Assembly: GCA_958299035.1 (NCBI GenBank) | Contig: CATQJL010000112.1 | Coordinates: forward strand, 67,177,117 to 67,241,116 | Source: Cylicocyclus nassatus | Taxonomy: Eukaryota > Nematoda > Chromadorea > Rhabditida > Strongylidae | Direction: 5' to 3' | Length of the DNA: 64,000 bases | Translations under genes and position numbers: made by a program | Notes under the pieces: generated by a model | The model's input: only the letters and a program-made list of their open reading frames with translations | Databases searched by the model: none | What the model was told of the DNA's origin: nothing | Shown: positions 1 through 10,747 of the stretch, piece after piece | Position numbering within the stretch: the first letter of the stretch is position 1 | How the letters are laid out: each line of letters starts with the position of its first letter

Positions 1-1464
1 TGTAACGGCATATAATAGTGTAGTGATCGTCACATTTCTTCACACCGCAACCTATACCCCATGTTTCATGCCAGGCCATCTGGTAAGCACATATTAGAGA
101 CATGGGATTACTAGAACTTTCCATACCCTTATAAAAGACATGAGCGGGGAGTTCGTGTGCCTCTCCATGACGTGGAACTGTCTGTCATAAGAAGTTGGAT
201 CCGTTTGTACTGCACTCCACCATTTACGTATAGCCTGAAGTGAGGATGCATAAAAAAAATCGCTAGAAAGTCTGACTGCACGAACGGAAGAGAGGAGAGA
301 TGAACCAGAAAGGCTAACCTGTTTTATAGCATTTTTGGCGTGACTGGCGTTTGTCATCGGTATCATAGCAAAGTTTTCTTCCTCCAAAGGCCCAACAACC
401 TCGCGGGGAATCTCACTTGTTGGACAATTACTTGCCTCATTGTAGGCGATATCCTCAAGTTCGCACAAGTAATGCTGAATCAATTTCCATCGTACTTTCT
501 TCCTTTCTTTTAAAAAATCAACTTTTGATAACCATTTGCATCATTGCTCCAGCTTGCGGCAGAAGTGAACCATCATGGTTTTTCACTTTGCCAAGTGCAA
601 GATCTGACCTAAAGTGCATAAGAATCATTTGCTTCCATTGGTGACACTCTTAACTTACCTATAGCTGTTATGCAGTTCAAGCGTAATGTTGCGAATAACG
701 TCAGTCATTCCTTTTTTGTGTGGACAAACTTCTGTCTCTAGATTGTCAAATCGATTAGCTAAGCAGCTTGAAGCGGATAAGCAAAAGCTTACGAGAAGTT
801 TGTGCTGCATTTGCTATTATGGTGAGCACCTAGAAATGTCGATTAGAGACGGTGACTAACCAAGTCACCTTTAGCTAACTTGACTTCTCAAACTGCCATC
901 AAAACGACAAATAATGCTTTCAGGAAAATCTCAAATCAAATCGGTTTACGCCTTCAACTCAACTGCAGTGAATGAGATTTCAATCTAAATTGTGGCTTAG
1001 AGGCAGCCCATATAATTCGTTCTTGACACCTTTATTTCTGAAATCTCGCTTAGAAACAGTAATCCGAACAGAAAAGTCAGTGACACACCCATTCGCGATG
1101 ATTGATAGGATAGAGTTTGGGCGAAAGTTTATAATTGAACATACAAACACGTATATCTGAGCAGTTGCTTGAGCATAGGTTTTAGTTACACTCAATCGCC
1201 CACAAAGCTTAGGAACTCAGAATTGATTGAACACTGCCTCTGTTTCCTTCTCGGATTTATACAATACCTAAGGCAGCAACTAGTTTTTCTTACGTTCAAC
1301 GTGCACTTCTCATTATTCTTGCCTCTGCATGTTCCCTAAGAAGACCCCATCGTCTCAAGTCCCAGCGAGATATATGCAGCAATATTGCATACTGGGGTTT
1401 TGAGAGGAATGGAAGATAACCATAACTTACTTACCAGAAGAGCAACACAGCCGACGCTTGCCAT
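1..1464 (-). CDS. CAP/SCP (ASP-like) secreted protein, copy A, truncated by window edge
   Basis: Secreted CAP-superfamily protein (SCP/TAPS, ASP or VAL type), which in parasitic nematodes is released from secretory tissue; the molecular activity is not known. Exons read on the minus strand: 1435-1464 (ATG, MASVGCVALL), 793-829, 659-737, 533-608, 306-474, 127-275 and 1-79, which is cut by the window edge. Exons 1 and 2 join in frame into a hydrophobic signal peptide (MASVGCVALLVLTIIANAAQ). Then come the HNSYRSDLALGKV core, YLCELEDIAYNEAS, and the CAP1-type motif MAWHETWGIGCG followed by ICRY. Every junction has GT/AG and the phases fit. The intron between 306-474 and 127-275 would be only 30 nt. 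No stop is seen in the visible exons. Exon lengths match copies B and C. The start was chosen because the same ATG, donor and upstream TATA box occur in all three copies. Confidence 0.85.
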
Positions 1465-1505
1465 TGTATAACTTCTGGCAATGCTTTACTGCTCGCTTCG
1501 TTATT

Positions 1506-1513
1506 CTTTTATA
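1506..1513 (-). promoter_or_regulatory. TATA box of CAP copy A
   Basis: TATAAAAG on the minus strand, 42 bp upstream of the copy A ATG. It is followed by a block (TAACGAAGCGAGCAG, then AAAGCATTGCC) that is nearly identical upstream of copies B and C. Conservation in three loci supports it as the core promoter. Confidence 0.65.
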
Positions 1514-2626
1514 CGGAACAATACTGAATAATTCAGATTTCGAAATTCGCTGTTCTGTGCTATACTTTTCTTCTAACTAATTTTGGTTCATTTGAATTGA
1601 ACACCTGCGCTTTTGTTATTGCTTTGCATGGCTTCAACATCGTCAACAATCATAAGCCAAACATTAAAGAACAAACAAACTTCTTTTCGCTTATTTTGAC
1701 AGCTTCCTATCTTCAAACTTCCTGGTTTTTCTGTACTAACCATTTTCCTTAGATTCTCTGTCTCAGAGAATGATAGGTGTCATAAGTGTCAAGCATCTTA
1801 TGACCTAATATTCAGTTTCTCACACCACTGATTTGAATAAATTTCTACCAAGGAACAGTTCTCTACCACAGTGCTATTTTGTGAGATAAATGATCAGTGC
1901 TGAAAACAGACAGACAGTTCGAAGCTTAACAATCATCGTGCTCAATGTGTTCAGATTAGACCTAGGTGACTGTAACGCTACTCCTTTGCTGGAATATACG
2001 AAATCCGCGAACAATCTGCCGTTGTTCCTTTTTCGTGCTCCTATGATTCAGTATGGGCGCGGAGAGGTGTGACTACAGTCCGCATCAATCTAATTCCGCT
2101 GGTTCGACTTCGCCTTGACCTATCCCAACAGTTGGACGCAGTTACAATATAACTTGAACGTGGTATCTGAGTAACCGAATAGGAAATTCCGAGCGATTTT
2201 GTACTTTTCATGCGATGCCAGACCAAGGCGAACTATTTTCTCAAATATGAAGCTGTGCTTTTTAAGACCGTTGATTGTTATTAATACTACTGATATCAAT
2301 CTACAAATTACGTTCCGGTTACACTCGCCTTTGTTAAGTCGAAAAAAGCACACCATTTGCGCTTACTTTAACTTCTCCTTTCGGAAGCTACCAATCCTCC
2401 ATGGCACTGCCAGGTTCCAAGCGCCATTCTGGCATGGCAAGGTGTAAAATTACGCTTGTCGATTTGCGTAGTGGATTAAGCTCTGCACTCAAATCACTAC
2501 AGAAGGAGATAGCCCATTTGTCAATACTATCCCATTCACTCCTCGTTTGAGGGACTTGTATTGCTCGCAACCTCTAAAAGGAGAAGAACTTTTGTTAAAG
2601 TGGCCATTCGATAACACAACACCTAA

Positions 2627-2798
2627 CCTTTGATTCAATTGGCTTGACGGCTTCAAGGCGGGGCTATGTGACCTGGTTAAGGCCGCCTGCGCCTGCAACG
2701 CAGTCTGCATATCTCCTGTGCGCGTGCTCTCTGATCACTACCTAGCCTTGATGGGCCATTAACCCGCCTTCCCTGCGCCAAGCCAGTTGAATCAAAGG
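2627..2798. mobile_element. MITE, GGCTTGGCGGC family, copy 1
   Basis: A 172 bp element with imperfect terminal inverted repeats: TTTGATTCAATTGGCTTG at the left, and a right end whose complement reads TTTGATTCAACTGGCTTGG. It is followed inward by (A)AGGCGGG on both sides. It has no coding capacity. Related copies lie at 5864-6037, 54881-55058 and 57631-57795. The copy at 54881 is at the orthologous place in duplication block B, so this insertion predates the duplication. Confidence 0.75.
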
Positions 2799-2842
2799 GT
2801 ACGCCATGGCACACACTAAACGATGTTTCCAAATCTATGCTA

Positions 2843-4155
2843 CTCAGACAATTGCATCGGGAAGTTCGCGGGTGCTTGCTCGGCCACCAATCATCCATGC
2901 CGCGAGCTGCCCGGTATAAACCGATATTGGACCCGGTAAATGATCGCGGCGCATCCTGTAAGCGCCCGATAGTTGACCCGATTAGCATGCTTGTGAGGCC
3001 TAGGAAGAGTGTAAAAATTTTGGCCTGTCTTTCATGACAACGACTAAGTATAAATGGAGCAAATAAAAAAATAAAAGAATAAAAGCAAATAAATTGAAAC
3101 CAATACTGCTCGATTTGCCACGCGGATTTACACCACAACAACCACCAGGGCGCAAACCATTTACCTACTCAAACTTGGGTAAATAAACCCTTGTCGGGTT
3201 ACAAATACACGACGAGCGAAGCGAAACGAAGCAAAAAATACAATGTCAAATAAACTCAATAATGCACAAAATAATCACAACATTGCGCAATCTACAATCC
3301 CTACAAGCTATCCTAGCGCGGAAAAACTGGTGCGCATCTTGAGGCTTAAAACGCAGAAAAGAGGAGAGAAGAAATGTAAAAACGACTGATGTGCGCAGAC
3401 GCGGAGAGAGCACTGATGATTTGCGCGATTTGCCCTAGCCTTTTGCCTTCCGCTAAAACAACATTACAACAGAGCATGTTCTCAAAACAATCTTATCACT
3501 GTATCACCGATCCATGCATGAATGTGTGATCGCGACGATACTGCCGGCTATGCTGCTTCTCTCCTCAGGCTCCAAATTTCCTCTTTGATCTCCTGAACGC
3601 GTGCCATATGAATTCTTCTTGCATCCTTTGATTGTCGGAGCTCTGCCGCAATTTCATCGCTTTTCTCGGGCGGTTCGCAAAGCGCGGAATGGTGCCCTCT
3701 TTTTTGACAATGATAGCATCTTTCCTCGTATTTGCGGCATATGGAGCAACTTGTAGCTCATCTATCGACATCATCTACTGTCGCCGATAACACTCACCGA
3801 TTGCTAAAGTTTGTTTCGTGAGCATATAAACTCAACTGTCACACAATCCAACCCGAGAAACGATAACCAACCCCGCAAACACTCAGGATAGCCCCGTCGC
3901 TGCGGTGTACCTCATGCGAGTTGCGCCTTAAGCTACAGCGTGCAAGAAGTGCGGCCTTGATAAGGTCCGCGGCACGCCGAGTGAGGTAATTGGGCCGCGA
4001 CTCTCCCGATAAGCTCTATCCAATTTCAACTTTGGCCGCGGCGTTCCCGGTAAAATATACATGGGCCGCGGCGTGCGCGGCTGAAATTTTAAGGGCCGCG
4101 GCGCCCCATGTAGCACGCTTTGAGGCCGCGAACTTTCCGATGCAATTGTCTGAGC
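2843..4155. mobile_element. 1.3 kb non-autonomous TIR DNA transposon
   Basis: Terminal inverted repeats of about 28 bp begin CTCAGACAATTGCATCGG at the left and are matched by the complement of 4128-4154 at the right. The flanks show a TA target duplication. The paralogous sequence near 55090-55115 reads straight across with no insert, which gives an empty site. The interior (3950-4130) holds several GGCCGCGG-rich subrepeats about 55 bp apart and no transposase frame. The short MITE at 37559-37877 starts with the same CTCAGRCAAT and also has a TA target. Confidence 0.8.
3168..3189 (-). other. SL1-like 22-mer
   Basis: Read on the minus strand this 22-mer differs at one position from the nematode SL1 spliced leader (GGTTTATTTACC, then CAAGTTTGAG; SL1 has AATT where this has TATT). 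It lies inside the 2843-4155 transposon. The sequence after it (TAGGTAAATGG) lacks an SL RNA donor directly after GAG, and I see no Sm-site context, so it is not an SL RNA gene. It may be a captured SL-bearing cDNA end or a coincidence. Confidence 0.4.
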
Positions 4156-4854
4156 TAGGAGCATTTTTTGCAAATGTTCCATAATTCTTGGTAATCAGTG
4201 TCATATACAAGGTCATCTCTGACAATCAACGTATTTTAGACAAGATATTTGACCGCTGTAATCGCCTTCGAATTTGGCGCATATCGATAACTGATCCTCA
4301 GAGAATTGCAAATTACCTTTCATGAAAGCATCGTAAACATCTCGTTTAAAGTTGTTAACTCTGTCTGATGGCAGTTTCGGCACCGGCCGACGCCAATGGA
4401 AACTTCACAGTACTGATCAAGAAAAGTCAATATCTCGTTTGGATTGCAAAGCAGCACTCGTCTAAATAAGCAAAACAGATGTAGGAGAACTGTGTGCAGG
4501 AGTATGCGATGGCTCACGTGCTGTCTTGTTGTACAGCCGCTTGTAACAACTTCAGTGGCAAGTAGTGCCAAAGTTCAAAGACAATAAAATGCAATTCTAT
4601 CCTAACTTGTTGTGTGGCTGCATGAGATGCATCCTAACTGCCATACCTTCTCGCACATCTTCTCCGAAGAAAATTTTTGTCGCGTTACCCCCCTCCCTCC
4701 CTCCTCCGGCAAAAATCCTTCGACCGCCACTGATGAGCGCATAGTTTTTGCATAGTATTCCAGCCTTAGTGCTTGGCTTGCGGAACAACCAAAGTGGTAT
4801 GAGCATTTCCATTCTTCATTCACGCGGAAGTTGATAGATTCATATTCAGCAATT

Positions 4855-5215
4855 CCGGCTTCCTGGAACAAATGGAATAGGCTATATAGAAATAAAGCGA
4901 AGAAAAAATGGACGAGCACAAGAGCACACGTTTTGTCGCATACGCAGAGCACAAAGGCGCTCATCCTTCGACCCCGCTTCGAGTTCGAAGTTCTGCTCAG
5001 CAAAAAGGGAGGCGGTGTAGAGGAATAAGGGCAAAATGAGAGAAATGTGGAAGAAAAACCGCTGAAAACAATCAAAATTTTCCAAATCCTTCCTTTCAAA
5101 AAGCGTGCTGGGCGGCTGTAGCGCATGCAGCACAGTTCCGGAACAGTTCCAGCACAGTGTGGGAACTGTGCGGGAACAGTTCCGAAACATGGGGATCAGT
5201 ATGAACCTAGCCTCG
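4855..5215 (+). repeat. Interspersed repeat, CTTCCTGGAAC/GGAACTGTGC family, copy 1
   Basis: Starts near the GCTTCCTGGAACAAATG motif and ends in a GC-rich tail of short inverted units (CAGCACAGTTCCGGAACAG, GGGAACTGTGCGGGAACAG) followed by ATCAGTATGAACC. It matches 44235-44600 in the same orientation and 43540-43930 inverted. A short end fragment also appears at 29890-29935. The overlapping minus-strand frames are not conserved between copies and are not taken as genes. Confidence 0.6.
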
Positions 5216-5863
5216 ACTGCCGCGATGTACCGTGCTGTCGGTAAGTTGAAGGTAGGACCTAAGTTGAACTAAAGATAGCGCAAAAGCGGCGAGAAAGACA
5301 AAGATGAAATTACCCCACCTTTCTCACAACTGTGATTTCATGTTGAAATATTATGTCAGTTTTATCTCCCCCTTTACTAAGCAAAATTTTTGACAGCGAT
5401 AATAATCAATTTTTCGTTAGTGGTCGATTAGAGATAGTCCTCCGACGTAGCAAAAATGTAGCTACAAGCTGGTCTCGATGACCATATTGCTTGGAACGCA
5501 ATGTTTCATTCCACCAAACCTGCACAAATGCCTTTAGTCTTAATTTTTCGGGAACGCATATGGTCATGTTCTGTATAGGTCCGTCAGGAAAATCGATAAC
5601 GCTATAGTATAGCCTTCAATGGATGCCTATCAGGCTGATGTTTCAGCGTCTTCGCCTTCCTCAGATCTTGCAAAAACAATGGTGTTTGTAATCTATCCTC
5701 TCAAATGTTCTAATTTCAAAACGTCGGTGAAACTCAACACTGATAGAAGTAGTTGTTCCACACATTTTGTGGGTTTCGACCTACTGAGTGAGGTCGGGTC
5801 AATGCTGGGAGTAATCTAGATATATCAATTGCACAACAGAGGTGCTTCATTGTGTTCGCATAC
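5216..5863. other. Stretch without recognised gene
   Basis: Upstream flank of the ZP gene end. A 66-codon plus-strand frame (5619-5819) might hold an upstream ZP exon, but no ZP motif could be confirmed. No repeat was recognised. Confidence 0.4.
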
Positions 5864-6037
5864 CTTTTGATTGAACAGGTTTGGCGGCTGAAAGGCGGGG
5901 CTTCATGACCTAACTGAGGATGGATAATGATCAGAGAGCATATGTGCGACACAGACGCAGATTGCTTCGCGGGCGCGACTGCTTTGAATAGATCACAAAA
6001 CTCCGTCTTCTAGCCGCCAAGCGAGTCGAATCAAAAG
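5864..6037. mobile_element. MITE, GGCTTGGCGGC family, copy 2
   Basis: Left end CTTTTGATTGAACAGG, then TTGGCGGCTGAAAGGCGGGGC. The right end, CTAGCCGCCAAGCGAGTCGAATC, is its imperfect complement. At about 174 bp it has the same length and design as the copies at 2627, 54881 and 57631. It lies just upstream of, and probably in an intron of, the ZP gene. Confidence 0.7.
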
Positions 6038-6087
6038 TTACTCTTGACTCTCTTGACTTCTTCTCTTGATCTCTTAACCTTTATCAG

Positions 6088-6677
6088 GTAGTCGTGAATT
6101 TTCAATGTAGTGTGCGGATTGACATCAAAGACGGAGAATGCCCAGTAAGTTCATTCTTACATTCGATAGTACAAGAATGACCTTCATTAGTCAAGATTCC
6201 AACTTGCGAGGATCCAGTCAGACTTGAACGGAGACTTCGGCCACGTTCTGCTGGCTACATCCAGGAAGTTAGATTGCTTTTAGAAAAAAACGATTCCACT
6301 CATTCCAACTTTCAGTTCCCGCTTTTCACGAATGGATCAGTGGAGGTGGACGTGAGAGCCCAACAAATTGATGTGTTTGACCCTCAGCTTGGTAAGGACT
6401 TGCTATATTTCAGCCCTCGATCACTTCCTTTCTTCCAGACTTTGGCTTGGACGCTGACGAGCAGCACATCAATGCAGTGTTAAGGCGGCTTCGTAAACAA
6501 GATTGCATACAAAAACAACATCTTGTCATCCCGGCAGCAACAGCCCTTTCATTAATCATTGCGCTGATTGGTGTTATCTTTGTGCTATTGCGATACACAC
6601 ATACACCATATATAAGTAATGATGCTTCTACAGCAAACTCCAATGGATCTCATCGACTCCCCAGGAGCAAAGAGTAA
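6088..6677 (+). CDS. ZP-domain (cuticlin-like) membrane protein, C-terminal exons
   Basis: Three exons splice in frame: 6088-6144, 6196-6391 and 6439-6677. The first encodes NFQCSVRIDIKDGECP and the second starts IPTCEDP. The FQC...I.IKDGEC.P.C pattern is that of the second half of a zona pellucida domain. Next comes a basic stretch (RLERRLRPRS) that suits furin-type cleavage. The last exon carries a single hydrophobic segment (IPAATALSLIIALIGVIFVL) and a short cytoplasmic tail ending at TAA. ZP proteins of nematodes are secreted or membrane-anchored and build cuticle or apical matrix; that role here is inferred from the family. Junction phases are 0 and 1. The second acceptor (GTCAAG) is unusual for a nematode. 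The upstream exons were not found in 5.2-6.06 kb, so the gene may be partial, or its 5' exons may lie elsewhere. Confidence 0.6.
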
Positions 6678-7199
6678 AATCTTATAAAAGACAGCGATGG
6701 AGTGTTACCCGCCCTCGTTCTGATAAACGCTTCAAAAAGTTTTGCAAATTACTCACTATCCTATTTTACTGTTTAGAACATCTCAGGTTTGTCATGTTCG
6801 TTTTTCGTGATATTGATTCTTCATTGTAAAGAGGTATGATGTTACAATTCAAACACTCCCTAATGAGGACCAATAAGCACGCCTTGCTCAATCCAAAGAT
6901 TATCATGCTGGAGTAATGCGAATCTAGCATTTCCGACAGTGCCTGCATAGCGGCATCAACGTGAAGGTAGTGTATAAGGATGTCACGTCAAGCAATTCAG
7001 CGATTTTATAACACTGTTTGGTTCACATTTATCTGCCGCAAGCGCTCGACAAACTGGCGTGTGTTTGAGAGATGCGAGGGAACCTTTGGGAGCAATTGGC
7101 CTACAATTTTATTCAAAAACCACGAAATTCGGCCGGTGGGACCGCCTACGCAGTTTATGGGGCGGGATTTTGTACGATTCAAGCGACATAGAGCGGAGT

Positions 7200-7705
7200 T
7201 CGTCAGCTGCTAGTTTGTGTGTTTTACTTTCACTATGCATACCCTTTATTTGCGATAAAGTCAGCAGAGCAATTAGACAGTGCATTCTTCTAGCTCAACT
7301 GCAAAACGATGTCAGATTAGTTGATATACCCAGTGACAACATCAAAAAGCAGTTGGTTAGAAACAGATGCTACGATATGCAATGTATATTAAAGAACTGC
7401 ATTGTTTGCCCTTACGGAAAAGCAAGGGATTGTGCAAAATCGGGAGTTATATACCAATTAGAATGTTTAAATTGTGAAGCATTATATATAGGCGGGCAAA
7501 ACGGGTCGACCTCTGAGCACTGGGATCAAAGAACATTTGGCTAGCATGAAGCGAGGAACTCCAGTATCACCTTTAGGTAAACATAGATTTGAAGCACACG
7601 ATGGCACCTTATTCGACGTAAAATGTACTGCATTGGATCTTAAGAATGAGATTTGCGCGCGATAAACGCTTGGAGCAGCATGGATATCTTCCAAGAATCC
7701 TCTCA
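7200..7705 (+). pseudogene. Penelope-like element, GIY-YIG endonuclease remnant
   Basis: Reads IPFICDKVSRAIRQC, then QLVRNRCYD, CIVCPYG, and the GIY-YIG core GVIYQLECLNCEALYIG. After a frameshift near 7495 it continues GKTGRPLSTGIKEHL and EICAR, then an in-frame stop and TLGAAWISSKNP. This is the conserved layout of the C-terminal endonuclease of canonical Penelope-like retroelements, which nicks target DNA for reverse transcription. The frameshift and stop make it inactive. No reverse transcriptase is recognised upstream (6980-7200), so it is truncated. It is a different lineage from the element at 10.9-20.1 kb. Confidence 0.75.
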
Positions 7706-7924
7706 GACAATCGACCGGACCCCTCCGCGGGACAGTCGGAATCTGCCAGAGTCGCGCCGGACCCAGTTGACCAATGAGAGCGGGGCGATTGGGCGGTCCT
7801 CTTGTAGGTCGCGGTGACATCACTGGCAGGCAAGTGGGACCCTTCTCCGGCCCTGCTGCAAAGGTACGCCATTTCTGCTCCGGAGGTACGCCAGATTTGG
7901 ACGAGCCGCGCCGGAGAAAATTGG

Positions 7925-8095
7925 AGGGATCCGGAGCACAAATGGGAGGTCTCCGGAGCACAAATGGGAGGGCTCCGGAGAACAAAATGGGAGGGCTCCG
8001 GAGCACAAAATGGGAGGGCTCTGGAGCAGAAATGGGAGGTCCCCGGAGCAGAAATGGGAAGGCCCCGGAGCACAAATGGGAGGGCTCCGGAGCAG
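7925..8095. repeat. Minisatellite, unit about 23 bp with CTCCGGAG core
   Basis: About seven tandem units of the form GGCTCCGGAGCACAAAATGG, some with AGAAATGGGAGG variants. Each unit carries the 8 bp palindrome CTCCGGAG. The same unit is amplified at 20530-20765. The proline- and cysteine-rich frames read through it on both strands are products of the repeat, not genes. Confidence 0.9.
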
Positions 8096-9253
8096 GCTGC
8101 GTATCGATTTGGCGCGTAGTCAAGCAATCGTCTAACTCCACGGTGATGAGTCCTCTGTTTACGCTCTTTCTCCATATTTTACTCGTTGTTTCTTTGATTT
8201 TGTTGTTTTTCCGCGTTTCTTTACCGTTTTTTTCTTTTCCGCGTTGCTCTTCGTCGCGTTGGCGTTTATGTTGTTGTAAGTTCCTCGTTTTCAAGTTTAT
8301 GTTTCAAATTTTCGTGCGGATGCACTCAATCACTTTCAGTGTTTGGCTCTTTTCGACTTGCTGAGACATCGTTGACTTTTGATGGAGTGGTTTTTGCGAT
8401 TAAATTGAGCTCGTTCCGAACATTATCTGTGGCTTTTCGGGCAGATGCATGCTAATGTAAGCGTTAGGGTTTCTAGGCAACTTTATATCTGATATCTACC
8501 GGACATAACATCTGAATCAAAGTCCTATGAGCCACTTATCGAGGTGTATTTTCAGCGATTTCTTGTTCTCGCTCATCTCTTGTTTCACTGATTGCCTTTC
8601 TCTTTCACTGATTGCCTTAATTAGAGGCACTGGTGTCGTAATGTCGTTCTGCTTGACCGCGATGACGAAAGTTTCAAAATTTCAAGAATTAGCAGTTTCA
8701 AGAATTTTCTTGCAATTCTCAAAGCGACGCATCTTTATGCAGAATATTGCAAGAGACATGTTGAGACATTCGCTGATTTGGAAAAAGTTGTAAACTTCGC
8801 TTGGACACGTCCAAAAGCGAATGAGAGTAAAATTGCACCAAATATTTTGTGTATAGACATTCAAGTTTTCCTTACGACTTTTTTTGAGAATCGTTGTGTT
8901 TCTCAATAGACGATTCATTGCACGCAAAGGCTGGACGCCGTTGCGTCATAGGAGAGAGTGTGCTGCGAAGAGGCAGTAAACGGCTAAGAGGGCGAAAGTT
9001 GTTTAATCTGAGAGATGCCTACAGGGTCCGCAGTGGCAATCTATCTCTGCCTGCGATTCGCCTATATATAATGTAATGGCTTCTTTCAGATAAGTTCGTT
9101 TAGGTGTCCGAGTCTTTGAGAGCTGTCGGAGTTACCAATCGAATACTTTACTCACAGCTTCTCATCACTACCTGCTGCAGAATCCCAAGGTGATTTATAG
9201 GTTATCTTAAGGAAGCTTGTTCGTGCCTGTGCTGATCGTTATTTTGAATTTAG
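8096..9253. other. Stretch without recognised gene
   Basis: Mixed low-complexity T-rich DNA (8150-8300) and unremarkable sequence. A small candidate exon between AG at 9153-9154 and GT at 9191 was noticed, but it has no recognisable product. Confidence 0.4.
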
Positions 9254-9394
9254 CTCTCAGCATCAAATAAGGCTCTTGTTCTGGAAGCTATCAACAATGT
9301 AGTATCGCATACGAAAATTGTCAACGAACTGGATGAACAACTAGTTCATTTGATGATAAATCTTGCCACGCGGGAAATGACAATGACCAGCAAG
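9254..9394 (+). CDS. Orphan internal exon, unknown protein
   Basis: A 141 nt open stretch (47 codons, phase 0) bounded by TTTAG and by AAG|GTAAGG. The product starts LSASNKALVLEAINNVV and ends MINLATREMTMTSK. It looks amphipathic and helical (leucine, isoleucine and charged residues alternating), as in an armadillo- or HEAT-like repeat protein, but the family was not identified. Both splice sites are good matches to nematode consensus. The flanks downstream are a foldback transposon and a Penelope-like element, so neighbouring exons are either far away or lost. Confidence 0.5.
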
Positions 9395-9728
9395 GTAAGG
9401 CTTTCCCACTCCAGTTGCTTTCTTTTGCGAAATTCTCTTCTCAAGATTCTCTTTTATGGGTGACCTCTAGCTTCATATACTCAATGTTTTAGTATTGCCG
9501 ATCAGCGCCAATTCGATTTTCTTTCGTCCTCTCGATAAAAAACGAGTTGACACGGTGTTATTTATGCATCCTAGTAGGTTCCTAGTCTCGTCTATTTAGG
9601 AAACGGAATCTTTGATAGAATATTGATGAATTTTGCACTGACATTTGTGTTCAGAATCGTTTGTTATCGAAAACTCTTCCTTGGAATCGTAGCATTGCCA
9701 TCTATATTCTTGTGCACCTCAAAAAATA

Positions 9729-10747
9729 TTAGGTTGGTGCAAAAATTTTGTCAGTTTTTTCAATCCATCGGCAAACACGCCAGAATGAAGATAAACAAAT
9801 ATTTCGAAATGTATCCGCTGCAAAATTTCTTCCTCTTTCCAGCAGCTAAATTCACATTGTGTTTCGTTGCGAGAGTGATGAGCTATTTGCTCAAAATTGC
9901 AACCATCCGTTTTATCGTGTCCAACTTTCACTAATTTTCAAAATTTTTGGGTGAGACTTTCGGAGGGGTTCTAATAACCACCAGATCGGGCGAACCTTTT
10001 GCCAAGTTGTGCAATTTTTTTCTTTTTTAGCTGCTTTTTCAGATTTTTGTCAAATGATTTTCTGAAAATGTTGTGTTTTCTAAAAATCGCATAACCTGTT
10101 ATTGCACCAAACACTGCAAAACCTCCAGAATACTGAGGTATCAACACTTGATTATTACTACCGCGACCACTACAAAGTGATTGAGCGATTTTTGCTTCAA
10201 AACATGGAGATTTTGAAGCATAGTTCACGTCAGTGCGCACTCCTGAAATTGAGAAATACTGCGATTTTCCCAACAAATTTCGCCTGTCTCGCCAAAAAAA
10301 GACAAGTGTTAGAAAGAGGAGAAAAATTTGCATCGAATGGTGACTGAAGTGTTCAACATTTTATGTTCTATGAGGTTAAAATAGTCTGAATGTAAAATTT
10401 GGTCACTTCAAAAAATAAATCGTAGAAATTTTGAAAGACAAACCGTAAAGCTACAAAAAATTGCTTCTGTTGGCAAAAGGTTTGCCCTATTTGCTGGTTG
10501 TTAGTGCTTCTCCGAAAGTCTCATGCAAAAATTTTGAAAATCAGCGAAAGTTGGACATGATAAAAATGAGCTGTTGTAATTTCTAACAAATATCTCGTCA
10601 CTCTCGTAACGAAACACAATGAAAGTTTAGCAGCTGAAAAGAGGAAGAAATTCTGCATTGGACACATTTTGAATTGTTTCTTTATCTTTATTCTAACGTG
10701 TTTGCCGATGGATTGAAAAAACTGACAAAACTTTTGCACCGACCTAA
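9729..10747. mobile_element. Mariner-like foldback MITE, TTAGGTTGGTGCAAAA ends
   Basis: The left end TTAGGTTGGTGCAAAAATTT and the right end, whose complement is TTAGGTCGGTGCAAAAGTTT, are flanked by TA on both sides. Similarity between the arms continues inward for nearly the whole element, with the centre near 10240, so it is a full-length imperfect palindrome of about 1 kb. The ends resemble mariner-family inverted repeats. No transposase frame is present. Confidence 0.85.

Larger units (their letters stand above)
1..4830. repeat. Segmental duplication, block A (partner 51787-55860)
   Basis: Co-linear similarity with the block starting at 51787 covers CAP copy A, about 1.3 kb of upstream DNA, the MITE at 2627-2798, and resumes at 4158-4830. 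Matches are interrupted by one insertion in A (2843-4155) and one in B (about 53127-53609). Substitutions and small indels throughout the non-coding parts suggest an old but clear duplication. Outside the CAP exons, no coding sequence is recognised in 1520-2620 or 4158-4830. Confidence 0.85.

Noticed and set aside
3120..3260. SL RNA gene
   Set aside because: Only the 22-mer leader is similar. The donor after GAG is not in place and no Sm-site or stem-loop arrangement follows.
7482..8294. Long proline/serine-rich minus-strand frames of 188-270 codons
   Set aside because: They run through the CTCCGGAG minisatellite, where all frames stay open. The reading is generated by the repeat and is paralleled at 20501-20917.
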